Assembly (NCBI GenBank): GCA_003665825.1
Contig: QPFY01000013.1
Coordinates: 496,001 to 560,000 of the forward strand
From: Microbotryum silenes-acaulis
Taxonomy: Eukaryota > Basidiomycota > Microbotryomycetes > Microbotryales > Microbotryaceae
Direction: 5' to 3'
DNA length: 64,000 nucleotides
In this document: positions 34,001-45,826 of the stretch, piece by piece
Layout: each line of letters begins with the position of its first letter
Position numbering within the stretch: position 1 is the stretch's first letter
Program-made: the position numbers and the translations under genes
Notes under the pieces: model-generated
What the model was told of the DNA's origin: nothing
Seen by the model: only the letters and a program-made list of their open reading frames with translations
Database searches by the model: none

Positions 34001-35577
34001 GGCCCCACCCCCACCGTACATCCTCGGCAGCTCCGACGACCCGTGGGTCATCCCCGGCTTGCTCTCGCAGCACTCGTCGACGTTCTCCCATACCGACGAC
34101 TGGCACCTCTTGCACATGCTGTGCTGGACGACGGGACCCGACACGTTCCAGGAGCGCCACTATCAGGCGATCGAATCCATCTGGGCCCACGAACCGCGCG
34201 CCGTGCTCTTCATGATGTCGACGTCCCTGCCGCTCGACTTCTTCCACGACTACACCCAGCACGGCTATTCAATCCATATCGTGCGCATCGGTGGGGTCGA
34301 GCTACTGCAGAACGGGTGGTTCTTGGGGCCGCAGAGCGAAAAGTGGCTCATGGAATGGGAGCAATGGGCCAAAGGGCCGAGCTTGTGAGTGTGGCATCCG
34401 ATCCCCCCCTTGCGTCGATCGAGATTTCGTTGAACCGAAAACTAATGATGACTTGTCTTCCCTCCCCGGCAGCTACTCGCATCTGACCGACTACCTTCGC
34501 TACCTTTTCCTGTTCAAGTTCGGTGGCACGTACCTCGACATGGACGCTCCCTGGGTGCGCTCGCCGCCGGACTCCAACGTTGAGTTCATCGGCGCCGATT
34601 ACTCGACCGTCGCTTCGGACCTCGACTGGACGCTCGACGAGGACGGTATGTACCTCGCCCCCGGGGTGATGCGGTTCCGCCGCGGTTGGACGTTATTCCA
34701 CGACATCATGGAGTCCGCCTTCTCGCCGTCGACGTACCGCGTCGACTGCTTCAACTGCGTCGGTCCGCGCGCCATCACGCTCGGTGTCAAGTCGCGCCGT
34801 CGCCAACTCGAGTTGAACGGGTTCACGATCGTGCCTCCGTACGTCCTGTACCCGCGCAACTGGATCAACTCGCACGAGCTCGTCAAACGGCTGCCCCAAG
34901 GCCAGGCCTCGGCCGAGTTGCGCGCGATCGCGGAAAAGAGTTGGTCGATCCACCTTTTTGGCAAGATGACGAACCATTTGCGCATCCAGCCGGGGTCCAT
35001 CATCGCCGAAGCGTTTGAGCGCTTCGAGCTGCGCATCCCGCGCCGCATCGGCTACCTCTCGTCGGGCGAGAAAGAGCTGGGAACCCCGTCGCTCGGGACG
35101 GGCCTGACGCTCGAGGCACCGTCGCACTACGTGTATCGCTCTCGCGCCGGATTGAGCCACGAAGAGGTGCGCGACCTCAACCTGCGCGGCTCGATCGATG
35201 GCTCCTTCGACGGCCTCGACCTCATCTTCATCCGCGCCGTGCAGTCGCCGCGCGTCGCCAGGGCGTCGATCCGCGTTTCGACGAAGCGCGGGGGCAAGCT
35301 CGCGTTCCGCAGCTCCTCGGCGAGGGTGTTTGCCAAACGTGACGTTGCGAATGCCACTGACGCCGTACCGGGTCTCGCGACTGACGGTGAGCTCGGGGCG
35401 GTCAGTCACATCGAGTTGGACTTGGTCGACGCCTCGCTGCGGGACATCAACGTTGTGCTTGGCTCGCTCGTGTACGTGCGCGGATCGGTTGGTACAAGAG
35501 AGTGGAAGGGCGATGAGATGGATATCGAGGTCGTCTATGGAAGCGAACGAGCTTCGCATATCATACATATCGCTTAA
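31086..35577 (+). CDS. Two-domain glycosyltransferase, GT31-like plus GT32-like (1,400 aa)
   Basis: Exons join(31086..32042, 32098..32583, 32662..33425, 33494..34384, 34473..35577) keep frame to a 1,400-residue protein. Residues 1-320 are Ser/His-rich and presumably cytosolic. Several hydrophobic segments follow between about 330 and 600 (LLFHFIQSFSVLPSFFGFAY, WFLAGMWALACAYF, VPFAVLGWITTVALL). Residues about 620-860 form a beta-1,3-galactosyltransferase-like domain: IFKTDDDILLRMDVL (Asp triplet at 706-708), PPYTAGALHILSRDLV and EDQNLGLWLY. Residues about 960-1,220 form a second catalytic domain of the Gly_transf_sug/alpha-1,4 type: LRYLFLFKFGGTYLDMDAPW with DxD at 1,055-1,057, and WSIHLFGKMTNH. 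The last 150 residues look like a beta-rich domain. A Golgi role in glycan or capsule-like polysaccharide synthesis is inferred. The third intron is phase-compatible if retained. Confidence 0.85.
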
Positions 35578-35847
35578 AACCGAATTCGGAGCACGAGTAC
35601 GCGGCTTTGGTGCCTCTGTCTTGTTCTTGTGTTTGCCAAGGGGTTGTTTCAATATCCGTGTATTTTTTTATTGTCTGTGAGATTTTTCTAAACGCTGTGC
35701 CCGCAATGATGTGACAGTTACGTTTTCCCCCTCATGCCAGATCTCCCGTTACCGATGACATCGATTGTGGTGTCAATAATCGCTTTTACAATTACCGGTC
35801 CACACTTGATCTCTAATCTCCACGTAATCTACATCTCAAGGTACTCC

Positions 35848-37404
35848 TTAAAGCTTAGCCTTGCCAACGCCCTTGTGGCCGAGGCCATCACCGTGCTCGG
35901 GCGCACCCAACTCGTCGCTCTTCTTGGGAGCGGGCTTGTACTGTTGTAGAATGATCATAGGGTCATCAGCACAATTGCTCGATCTCTGACGTACCACGAC
36001 ACTGTACAAATCCACACTCACGGGCTCGGATCGATCGACACCGAGTTCGATCAGCTTGGCGAACGCCTTGGAGAAGTCCGAGAAGAACAAGTCCTTGTCG
36101 GCGGCGTACTTCTCGACCCAGGGCTTGAACTTGGGGTCCTCGATCAAGGCCAAGTCGGTCGGAAGCATCATCAGTTCCTCGCCGAGATCCTCATTCTTGT
36201 ATTGGAACGGTCCGGTCCAATCCTTCTTTTCCCACTTGAACTTGGTCAACATGCGGTAGTACTGCGTCGAGAATTTGGTCGGGGACATGGACTAATGGAC
36301 ATAAATTGGGGTGAGGTGAGTTTGCAGATCCATGGGGATTTGCCACAACAAAGAATTCGGATTACAGCCTCACCCAGGGGCCTTCAAAGCCGGATCGTTC
36401 GCTGTGGCATCGCTGCGATTCGGAAGAGTGGGGTGCGTCAACTGCTGCGCCGAGACATCGAGCATTTACGACAGCAACTTACTCCGAGCGAGTGTGCGCC
36501 GGACAGGCACACAATTTCTTGGTCGTTGAAGCCCATTCTTAGGAGTAATAAAGGACGAGTCAGTCGGTAATTCCGAATCAAGTATCTGAGCTCTGGCGGG
36601 CAGAAAATCTGTTTACCGGTAGAAAACGTCTCGCAAGTGGTCCGAAGCCAGAGCAGCGTCGGGCAATCGACCCCGGGGAGGGCACTGGTTTGACGTAAAG
36701 AGTGAATCACAGTCAGCCCAGCAAAGTTAAGGTGATCAACGCAACCAAATAACACCGGGAGTGCGAACCTTGGAGTCGTCGGTGAAATCGGTGCGGCCGG
36801 CTTTCCAGGGAATGTCGGGGCCGCCCATCTCCTTGATCGCGACGACGCCGGCGAGGGTCCACAGGTCGGCGTACGAGATCCAAGGGTACTTTTCCTTGAC
36901 GGGTTCGAGGAAGACACGGGCGTGTTGCAAGCCCGCGTTGGCTGGGTCACCGCCTTCGCATTCGTAGCTAAAGGTGGGTGGCCCGAATGAGCGTGAAAGC
37001 GCGAGCGAGCGATCGGTAAGTCGGTCGGTGTGGCAAAACGGTTTTACAAGGGACATGATTAATTCGGTACCAGCGACCACCGTGGACACATGGAACCACA
37101 AGATGGCAAATCGAAGCTTACCGCATGCCAGCACCGTTGCTGCCTCCTGTCTTGGTCTTTTCATCATAAGTGCCCGACGCATGCCTGCCCGCGCCCATCA
37201 CGGATCCGATGGTCAGCACCGAGTCGGGCAACGTCACGACGATCGCAGCGCCCGGACAGATACGGAGCAGCAACAGCAACCCGCAACTCACCAAGCCAGG
37301 CGAACCAATACGGGTCCAGCTGACCCATCGTCGTAATCGGGGCGGGGAATCACCTTGGCAATGTCCTTGCGCACGGCATCGTAGTCTTTGTTGGGAGTCG
37401 CCAT
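35848..37404 (-). CDS. CCP: Cytochrome c peroxidase
   Basis: This haem peroxidase reduces H2O2 with electrons from cytochrome c. From ATG at 37,404 the first exon reads [19 protein letters not shown]. The distal site VLVRLAW|HASGTYD (Arg, Trp, His) spans an intron, and [20 protein letters not shown] follows. The proximal His is in [10 protein letters not shown], the electron-transfer Trp in FEGPW, and [20 protein letters not shown] lies near 36,200. The last exon, [19 protein letters not shown], begins after a GTGAGT...CAACAG intron and ends GKAKL at 35,848. About eight exons. No targeting peptide follows the first ATG, although the frame stays open upstream for some 79 codons that are Arg/Ser-rich without an ATG. 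It converges on the glycosyltransferase gene. Confidence 0.92.
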
Positions 37405-38848
37405 TGGTTCCGGGCCCTTTGCTGAGAAGGGGGAGGGCGGAGGTCGAAGGGTCGTGTAAAGGTAGATGGAACGTGCAGTACGTGTGTTTGGCTTGGCGGA
37501 GTGTACCGAGTAGGTGTACGGGCGCGTGCGGGTGTGTAGCGGATGCGGGAGAGAAGCCCAGAGAAGGTACCGGCTCTGTTTGCGAGGGATCGCCTCCGGC
37601 GAGGTGGAAAGCCGAACGCCGTGAAGCCGGCACCTCGACACCGACTAATCGCAGATAGCGCTCGATCCCTGACCAGCACCGAAAGGCAAAACGCCTCCGG
37701 TGCGGGGCTACGGGTTTAATCTGTCTTTATTACCACTACTCTACTAGGTTCGGCGGCGCGCGCCACCTCACATTGAAATGAGAACGTTTGAATGTATTCA
37801 GAACTGGCGAAGCGACGTGATTTAATGCGAGCCGAGAAACAGTGGCTGTGTCGTGACTTGGCCGATCATGGAACGAGAGCCGTGCAGAGCCGAAACTGTG
37901 ACGTCACGCCACGTGAGTTGACAATGTCTTTGTCTTTGTCTTGGGGACAACTTTTTTATTATATAGTCTTAAGGACTTTTTTTATTATATAGTTTTAAGG
38001 ATAAGGATAAGGATTAAGGATACTTACTACCCCCTTTTTTCCCTTCTTCTGGACAGATGCCGCAGCTGCGCCGTTGCATTGAAGGGTCCTCGAAAACTAA
38101 ATTTGCCAACGAAACTTCTAGTGGTACCAGTGTCAAAATCCAAAGAATCGTTCTAGTACTCGTATCGCCCCATGGACTGTGCTACCTGGTACCTGACGGC
38201 CATCTATTATCTTAAAAGGTCCCGTGCGCACGCGCGATTGGTATAGTCAACCGGTCAAGCCCACGGTAAAATTGCAATTAGTGTTCAAGATAATACTTTG
38301 GTGTGCATATAGAAAGGCAGGATTCCTTTAGCTGAGCGTTTTATTCTGATAGGTGATACCGGTAGGTGCTTCGGCCTTATTGCTATCAGCTAATCGGTGG
38401 CTCCAGTGCCTTTTGGGGTCTCCGACGGCATCCCGCATCAGAAGTTGGCAAGCCTAGGGGTCTCTCTCTGTCGGCACTTCCGGATAAATTCCTAGAAATT
38501 CGTCTGTCTTCCAACGTGTTGGAGCGCTCTGGAAATCTTGCACGCTCGGCAGCAAGTATCTGGCCCCACCATTTTTTACCGATAGGCACGTCGCCGGCGA
38601 TCCAACCTTGTGAAAACGGGGGTCTCAGCCGATCGTCTCCGAGTCAGAAGGACCGAGTCGCGCTCACAAGAAGGTTCGATTGCGACCCTCGAGCTTGGTC
38701 TTCCCCCAAGCTCCCTGACCGAGCGCGCAGCACCAATCGCACCAAGGCATATCCGACCGGACTCTGCTCACGATTGTCTGACCGAGCACAAGCTTGTCAG
38801 GATCATTGCCAGCCACTGGGGCCCGCGATACAGCCTTTGTCGACAGCC
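37405..38848. other. Intergenic region between divergent genes
   Basis: No gene is supported in these 1.4 kb. It should contain the promoters of cytochrome c peroxidase (left) and the ACT-domain protein (right). The AT-rich centre carries a tandem repeat listed separately. Confidence 0.55.
37951..38020. repeat. Tandem AT-rich repeats
   Basis: CTTTTTTATTATATAGTCTT plus AAGG occurs twice back to back (37,951-37,974 and 37,975-38,000). It is followed by ATAAGGATAAGGATTAAGGA. This is the most AT-rich spot in the intergenic region and could be a promoter or replication-related element, but no specific function can be assigned. Confidence 0.75.
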
Positions 38849-41213
38849 ATGTCGGCCCCCACCTCGACGACGATCACAATCCTGCCAGCCCGACTGCTGC
38901 TCGTGCGCCTGCCTCGCGAGCAGCTGCAGTCGCTCATGGCCCCCATTCTCGACTGTTGGTGGTTCAGGGGAGAGTGAGTGACCGACCAGAGAACACATTT
39001 CGGGTATATTCGAGTGAGTGCACGCTCATCTCTCCTCGACTACGCTGTGCCCACAGACAGGATCCCTTCTTCTCGCTCTGTTCGAACGAGGTCGAGGTGT
39101 CGCTGTTCGCCAGCACCTCGGCCGTGCGATCGTCTTTCGGGGCTTACATCCAGGAGCCTTGGAGACATCCACCTTTCCACGATCGATCCTCTTCCGGCGA
39201 CTCGGATCTTGACGAGGTGGACGATGATCCGGCAGACGACGACGGCGACGATGGCTCTCGACGGCCCGACGATGACCCGGACGATGTCAACGAGAGCGGA
39301 ATCACCCTTGGAACCGGAGCACGCACAGAGGGCCACGCGAGCAAGTCATGCAAGCGCAGGAGTTCCAATGAGTTTGACGACACCGGACAGAGGCACGATG
39401 ATTGGCAACGCAAGCCAGACGAAAAAGTTCAGGTCGGAGCCGACGTCTGGGTCGTACTCGAATGTGCATTCCACGGCGACGGATGGGGTAAGAGTGACCG
39501 CGGTAAAGAGTGGGGGAAGTATGCGGTAGTGTCTCAACCTGACTCTCCTCTCGCTCCCACTCAGAACAAGCTGGACGACGTATCCGAGATCTGTCCTCCC
39601 CACTCGCCGACGCAGGAGTGTCCATTTTGTTCCTCTCGACCTATAACTCGGATTTTCTGCTCGTGATGGAAGACTCGCTGGCCGCGGTCACGTCGATACT
39701 CGAAGAGTCGGGCTTCCAATTCACTGCCAATGACGACGACGACGACGAGGAGGAGCTCGACCACACGATGGCGGCGTCGACGACGGATCTTCGCCGCGGG
39801 GGATCGTTCCGTCGCAGCCGCGCACGGGCTGCTTCGAGCTCGACCCATGGGAGTGGGAGCGCTCGGATGAGCGGAAGTCTGAGTGGAAGTCTGGTCATGA
39901 GCGACCAAGGGAGCTCTCACGCCGGGAGTGTCAGCAGAGCGCCGAACGGAAGCGCGACCATGTCGCGCTCGGGCAGTCTGGGCAAGCGCGCGACCGGTGT
40001 CGCCGCAGCACTGCAAAAGGTCTCGATGTCGCCCGCTCGATCCATGGGAGAAGCCTCGAGCCCATCACTGCAGACGAATCTACCACTCAACGACTCGCCG
40101 GGCGCAATGTCGCCTGGTGGAGTCGCCCGCTCGATCACGACCGCAGATTTTGTTTCGAGTAACAGCCTGACGATCTTGCCCGACGAACTCGTGTGCATCG
40201 GGCTGTCGCAACAACACGAGACCTTCTGGCGCAGCAAGATTGTCGAATGTCTCTTCTTCCCTGAACGTGTACTCCCTGCCCCACGAGCATCCTCGTCGGG
40301 ACGTCGCCCGCCCGTGTCGGTATCCCCGACGCGCTCGCGCATCTCGACCGTGCTCGAGGACTCAAAGTCGTCGACGCGCAAGGCCTCGCCTTATACCAAA
40401 CCCCCGCTGTCCCGCCGACCATCGAATCGAGCAACGAGTCATATCATAAGTGGCGGTGCCCGTGGCTCGTCGGCGAACCCCCTTCTCAGTCCGGCGATCT
40501 CGTCGCACACCCACCCGCTCGCGGCCTCGTTCCTCTCGACCTTGGACGCCGATTATCCGACTCCTTTCATCGCCTTGACGCAAACCGTTGAAGGCGTTTC
40601 GTTAATGGCGGACGTGAGGTTGTTGCGAAAAGTGTTCAAAGAAGGCGAAGACGAAGGGATCTGCTTCATCGTTGGCCCTGGTGGTCTGCATTCGATCTGG
40701 AACGGCGAAGACGGTGTCGGATCGGACGACGAAAGTTCGGATGACGAGTGCGGCTTCAGTCCAAGACGCGGAAGGGAACGAACACGCAGCAACGAGCACG
40801 ATCGAGTCCAGATGGAAACAGCTTTGGAAGAGGAAGTTCATTCGGGGACTGAGTCGTCCGAGTCGCGATCCCGCACGAGGGAGCAAGAAGCGCGCGAAGC
40901 CGAGCGACGGGACCGCAAGTTCCAAGCCAAGGATGCGGGCAAATTGCTCAAATGTCTGCAACTGGACCTATCGAGCTTTGGACTTGGTAAGTGGTATAAG
41001 CGCAAGAAATCTCTTTTCAATCATCTCCGGTGGTTGACGCTTATGTTGCGATGTATTAAAACAGACACCCATGGTATCGTCGAACACTTTGCGGGCTTAC
41101 TCGTTAATGGTGGTCTCAATTGCCTCTACCAATCCACCTTCAGTACCGCTAATATCCTCGTCGCCAAGGACGACATCGTTCGTGCCCGTCGTATTCTCGA
41201 GGAGCAGATTTAA
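38849..41213 (+). CDS. CASTOR-like ACT-domain protein (708 aa)
   Basis: Exons join(38849..38973, 39057..39487, 39565..40986, 41065..41213) keep frame. Two ACT-like units show the pattern of animal CASTOR1/2 (arginine sensors upstream of TORC1). In the N-terminal unit RLLLVRLPREQLQSLMAPIL leads to PFFSLCSNEVEVSLFAS, then GRRIRDLSSPLADAGVSILF and LSTYNSDFLLV at about residues 180-215. In the C-terminal unit SLTILPDELVCIGL and TPFIALTQTVEGVSLMAD precede the end motif GIVEHFAGLLVNGGLNCLYQ-STFSTANILVAKDD. Acidic and Ser-rich low-complexity inserts (about 85-150 and 245-560) separate the units and account for the extra length; animal CASTORs are about 330 residues. Ligand and target in fungi are unknown, so amino-acid sensing is an inference from the fold pattern. 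Confidence 0.75.
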
Positions 41214-41554
41214 GTCTCCAGTAATCAGGTCTGGAACGACAAGACTGGTAGTTCTTCGTGTTGTGCGCTGTACCACGCGTTCCTCTTTTCGGTACTATAT
41301 CTCAGTCCTGCAAGTTTGTGCGAACTCGCAGTTTCCTCTGTCATCTCTCCCCTCATCGCTGGGTTTGTTCCCTTTCAGGCCCTTGCTCGTCAGACGATGC
41401 AAGGCGCCAGCGCAGGAGGTGACATATAGAACAACATTGCGAACACAATAGTAAAAGTACGAGATTGTACGGGGTATACAAAAGAGCGCTCTGGTAGGCA
41501 CTTGCACACGTGGACATAACAAAGAACGCCCAGTCTTGCAAGTATAGAAGCTGC
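41214..41554. other. Convergent 3' intergenic region
   Basis: About 340 bases between the stops of the ACT-domain gene and the WDR44-like gene. Only 3' untranslated sequence is expected, and nothing else is seen. Confidence 0.6.
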
Positions 41555-44500
41555 CTATTGAGCACTGCTGCGGCTCATGCGTCGGTTGCTCGCCTCGATA
41601 GAGGTTTTGGAGTTGCGGAATACCGAGATCAAGCCAGTCGCATCTGTAAGAAGGTAGAAGGGTATATAAAGGATGTGAGCGGAGGTCCGGGCAGATGTGC
41701 CGAGATCATTCTGGAGGGACTGACCATCAGCGACGACGATTATGGCATCGTCGGCGGCATTGACCACGGACGCGGCCGAAGCGCGTGTATTGACAGACCG
41801 CAGGTGGGCCACCAACTCGTCGCCTAGACTCGTGCCTGATACGGTTTGTTCCAACGGAATGAGATGGGTGTGACCGTCGCCAAAGATGGGGTCGCCGGAA
41901 TCAGAGAGAACTTCGCGCGTCAGAATCGGCGCGAAGGAAGCGCAGGTGACGATGTGGGCTGGCACTGGACGAGAGCAGGATCAAGGTCAGTCCCATGCGA
42001 TAGAATAAGAGCAAAGGCCACCGCATAACTGCACTTACTCGTGAACCACTCGTACCCCGCACCCTCTTTGGCCTTTTTGAGCGGATTCCATCCCGTTGCC
42101 TCGTCCCGCTCGGCCGTGACGCCCGAATCCCAAACTGTGTCGCGACGGGGCAGTTTGGTCAGAACCAGGGTTTTTGCTGCCGTCTTTGGAGACAGAGCAA
42201 CTCACTGTATACGCAGCGATCCTCACTACCCGAGATGACGTACTTGCCATCGTCGGAAAAGCTCGCACGGATCTGCGACGATGTGTTCTCGTGGCCGGCG
42301 TACTTGGCTTCGACGGCCTTGTCATTGGTATGGTACAGTCGTATCCGAGAGTCGTTTGAGGTGACCAGCAAACGCTCGCCCGAGGATGACGGCAGAGGGT
42401 ACGGGAACATACTCGTGACTTTGCGCCCTTTCGAGTTTTTGCCTCGCGATGACTTGGCTGCGAACTGCGAGTGGTACTGGAACGATTCGGTCTCAAAGAA
42501 TATGCACTGGCCGTTGAAACTGCCGGCGATCGAGAGTTTGCCGTCTCGACTGAAGGCGACCGAGGTGATGAGTTCGGGGAGCTCCGTCCAGATCTGGACG
42601 CGTCGATTCGGGATCTGTGTACACGGACCGGAGAATGCTAGGTCAGCCAGAGGCGTCAGAGTAGGCGCACGTGGAGATGCTCTTACATCCCACAACCGAA
42701 GCTTGCAATCAAGGGAGCCAGAGAGAAAGTAGCGATCGTCCTTCGGATGGAAGGCGATCGAAGTGACGAAATCGAGGTGCTGGAACGCACAGAGGCACTC
42801 GTTGCGACTAATGTGCCACAGTCGGACCGTTTTGTCCATCGAGGACGAAAGCAGAAAGTTGTTCTGCGCGCGCAAGGAACGCCGCACTTGCGTGAGCAAC
42901 GCCGCGATTGGAGAAAAATCAAAGCTTTAGGCCACAACTCACTTTGCTCCAACTGAGATCCAGGACGTCCGCTTCGTGTCCCGCGTACTCCCTAATCGGT
43001 ACCGGATTGAACACTGGCATCACATTCGCAGGCTTCGGAGGCAAAGACGTCTTTTTCCTGGCCGAGGTCGATTGCGAAGACGCGGTCGAAGTAGGAGGGC
43101 AAGGCCGGACTTTGGCTGGCGAGGACTGATCTGGCTTGAGCTGTTGACTTGTTTCACCGCCGTAGCCATCTGATGTGGCCGCGATAAACCGTTCCTCGGG
43201 GGTCTTGAGTACTTCCCAGACTGTGAACGTCACGAAACCAAATGATGAGCAACGAACGACTCGGTAGTAGGCTCCAGGGTTAGATAGACGGTCTATGCTC
43301 ACCTCGGACTACTCCGTCTTTGCCCCCTGCGGCCAGGTAGCGACCGTCACCAGACCACTCGATGCACCACACGGCATTCTTCTTCTTCTTCGACTTTTCA
43401 GAGCCCGACGAGGGCTCGTCGGGCGACGTTTGCGCCTCGTTGTCGTCGTGCGAATGCGTCGACGTACTGTCCAAAGTGTCGGATCGGCCTCGGCCGAATT
43501 TGCCGGTCGACGAGGAAGGCACATTCGAAGGCGAAGGAATGCAGAGCTCTTGCGCGAGAAAAAGCTTGCCGAAATCCTTGCTCGTCTTTCGTTTGGTCTT
43601 GACCTTCGCGAGGCGCACCTTCTCCGGGCCAACGTCTTTTTTGCCGGCCGTTCCGCTCGCGGCGTCGATCGAGGCGGGGACTTCCAGGATGGCGGGGCTG
43701 CGCGGCGATGGCGAGTCAAGCGAAGAATGGCTCAGAGCGGAATCGTTCGACTGGATTGAGAGCGTCGATATAGCCCGATTCCGATTCCGACTCCCTCCAC
43801 CTAGCCGCGAAAAGAAGCCCCTCTTCTTTGGGCTGTTGCTCTGCACCGTCTGGTCCAAACCGGCTACGGCACCCGACGCCTGCCCAAACTCGCCCGTCGA
43901 GGTCGAGTCTTGGTTGCCCGTGCTCCTTAGGGTCGCATCGCCGGACCCGGAAACGGTCGATTCGCCCGCAGAACCGTTTTCGTGCACGGACTCCAAGTTG
44001 TTGGACGACTGTCGAGATCTCGACGCTTTCGAATTATGGTCTTGAGAAAGCGACCGCGAGTGACCAGCCGGGGCCCCACCGACGTACGAGCTCGTGGCCA
44101 GTGCCGCCGTCCAGCTCGATTTTCGTACAAGCGTGTTAGGCTTGGGCGGGACACCGTCGACCGACTCGTTCTCGAATTGCCGTTCGCGGTCCTCGCGCTC
44201 TCGCACGAGCTTGAGGGCCTCGTCTTCGTTCGCCTGCCGTGCAACGGCTTGCAGCGTGAGCGGATTGACCTGGCCTCCTCGAGATGCTGCCATGAACGCT
44301 GCTGATGGACGACGACTGAGTCCTCGACCCGGGTGTTCCTTTGTCGATGACGAGCGGTCCAGCGCTCGAGTTTCGCCGTTCGCCGTGGCTACAAATGGGC
44401 CCACATCGATAGCAAGTGTCAGCTCGCCTGAATGCCAGCGCACGGGGTACGACTCATACGACGCTCACCCTCGTTGATATCCAGATCGACGCTGTGCCGT

Positions 44501-45507
44501 CGGTCGACCCCTCCTGGGGAGGATGCGCCCTCTTCATCGTCTTCCTCGACGACGGCTGGCTGTGGCCGGTGCATCGGAAGGTGGCCGGGTAGGTTGCGCA
44601 AAAAGGCGGTCGAATCGTTGCGACCGCGTTTGATGGAGTTGTCCCTCGTCACGTTCGGATTGAAGGCCATGTACGTCGGCGAGTTCTCGTCGGGGGAGAG
44701 TGGTGGTGATCGCTCGGCATCGGGCCTGGCGCTGGCTACTTCGTCAGTTGTCGAAGTGACGAGATGAAGCGTTGGCGTGCTCGTCAGTCGGGGCAACATG
44801 TTGGACAACGAAGGAAGAAACGAAGAGAAGCTAAAGCCGGATGACGGCCCCGTAGCTTCGCCTGCATTGAGTTGGTTTCCCCTTGATGTGGTCGCTGTAG
44901 CCGAAGCAGAGGTAGCCGTAGCAGCCGCAGCCGCAGCCGACGCGGGTTTCGCAGTCCGATTCAAGCTCCCGGATCCCGGTGCGGCTGACGTCGACGATGA
45001 TGCCCCGACGGTGGTCTCGCCCAGTTCGGGACCCGATCCACCGTTTACTCGGGTATTCAAGGAAGGTAGGGATCGAGATGTAGATTCATCGTATGCAACA
45101 TTCGTAGGACACGACGAGGAAGAAGGCGGGGCTGTCGATGCAGCTGCTCCCATGTGCTGCTGAAGCCGTGGAGAGGCCGAGGCCGAGCTCGGGCTCGCCC
45201 CCCTCATCGTCGAAGTCGTCGCCTGTCCCGACTGATGCTGCCGTCGTTCGTGCTCGTGTCGGAGCCCTTGACTCCCATTTGAGTCCCCTCCCACACCCCT
45301 ATCGTTGGTGTCCGGGTCTTGAGCAAATCGAAAAGCTCCGTTCTCTGTCGCCGGTCCACGCTGATCGGGGCTCGAAGGTGAGACGGTGATGCTGGGCACC
45401 GGAAGCCCGTGGTCGCGGTCAAGATCGCGCTCGCGGCCGTCGTGCGAGGCATGCTGCTCAGTCGCGAGTCGGGCCAGCATGGGCGCCCCGGACGAGGGCA
45501 TGGCCAT
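41555..45507 (-). CDS. WDR44-like WD40 protein (1,150 aa)
   Basis: Exons on the minus strand are 45507..44469, 44427..43303, 43220..42943, 42863..42687, 42614..42206, 42134..42039, 41964..41725 and 41643..41555; they sum to 1,151 codons. The first 650 residues are disordered, Ser/Ala-rich with KKRGFFSRLGGGSRNRN. WD40 repeats begin with NAVWCIEWSGDGRYLAAGGK and continue VRVWEVL, YAGHEADVLDLSWSK, FLLSSSMDKTVRLWHISRNE, FVTSIAFHPKDDRYFLSGSL, IRLYHTNDK and YVISGSEDRCVYIWDS, finishing YEWFTMPAHIVTCASFAP. This order and the long repeat-1 insert match human WDR44 (a Rab11 effector) and yeast Dgr2. A role in endosome or Golgi traffic is inferred from the family. The first intron is only 41 bases. Confidence 0.88.
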
Positions 45508-45826
45508 CTAGAGCTGAACTCGGGGCAGCGATGAGGAGAGGCGTATCGTCTACACCCAAGGATTGGTGCCCTTCGTCGCGGAATGAGCGGGGGAAAAGGA
45601 GAGCAAGACGCGCCGCCGCCGAGGAAGGCGAGCCAGCTGGGGATGTACTCTGGCTCCGCGAGGCCCGCGGGCCGAAGGCCGACGTTCTGGTCTTGCTTGG
45701 CTTGCGCCCCACACCGCCAGCAGAGCGCATCCAACCCTCGCCTTTCCCCTGTTCGCTTGGACTCCGAATTGGCACACCTCGTACCTCAGTGTTCCCCTGT
45801 ACAGCCTCATTTGTCCCCGATACAAC
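45508..45826. promoter_or_regulatory. Bidirectional promoter region
   Basis: Only 319 bases separate the start codons of the WDR44-like gene (-) and the enoyl-CoA isomerase gene (+). Both promoters and leaders must share this space. No TATA box or specific operator is obvious. Confidence 0.5.

Noticed and set aside
34693..35652. 319-codon open frame antisense to the glycosyltransferase
   Set aside because: Composition is Arg/Asp-rich as expected from the complement of GC-rich codons; no start context or domain. Same for 32,581-33,306, 31,411-32,016 and 33,666-34,262 on the minus strand.
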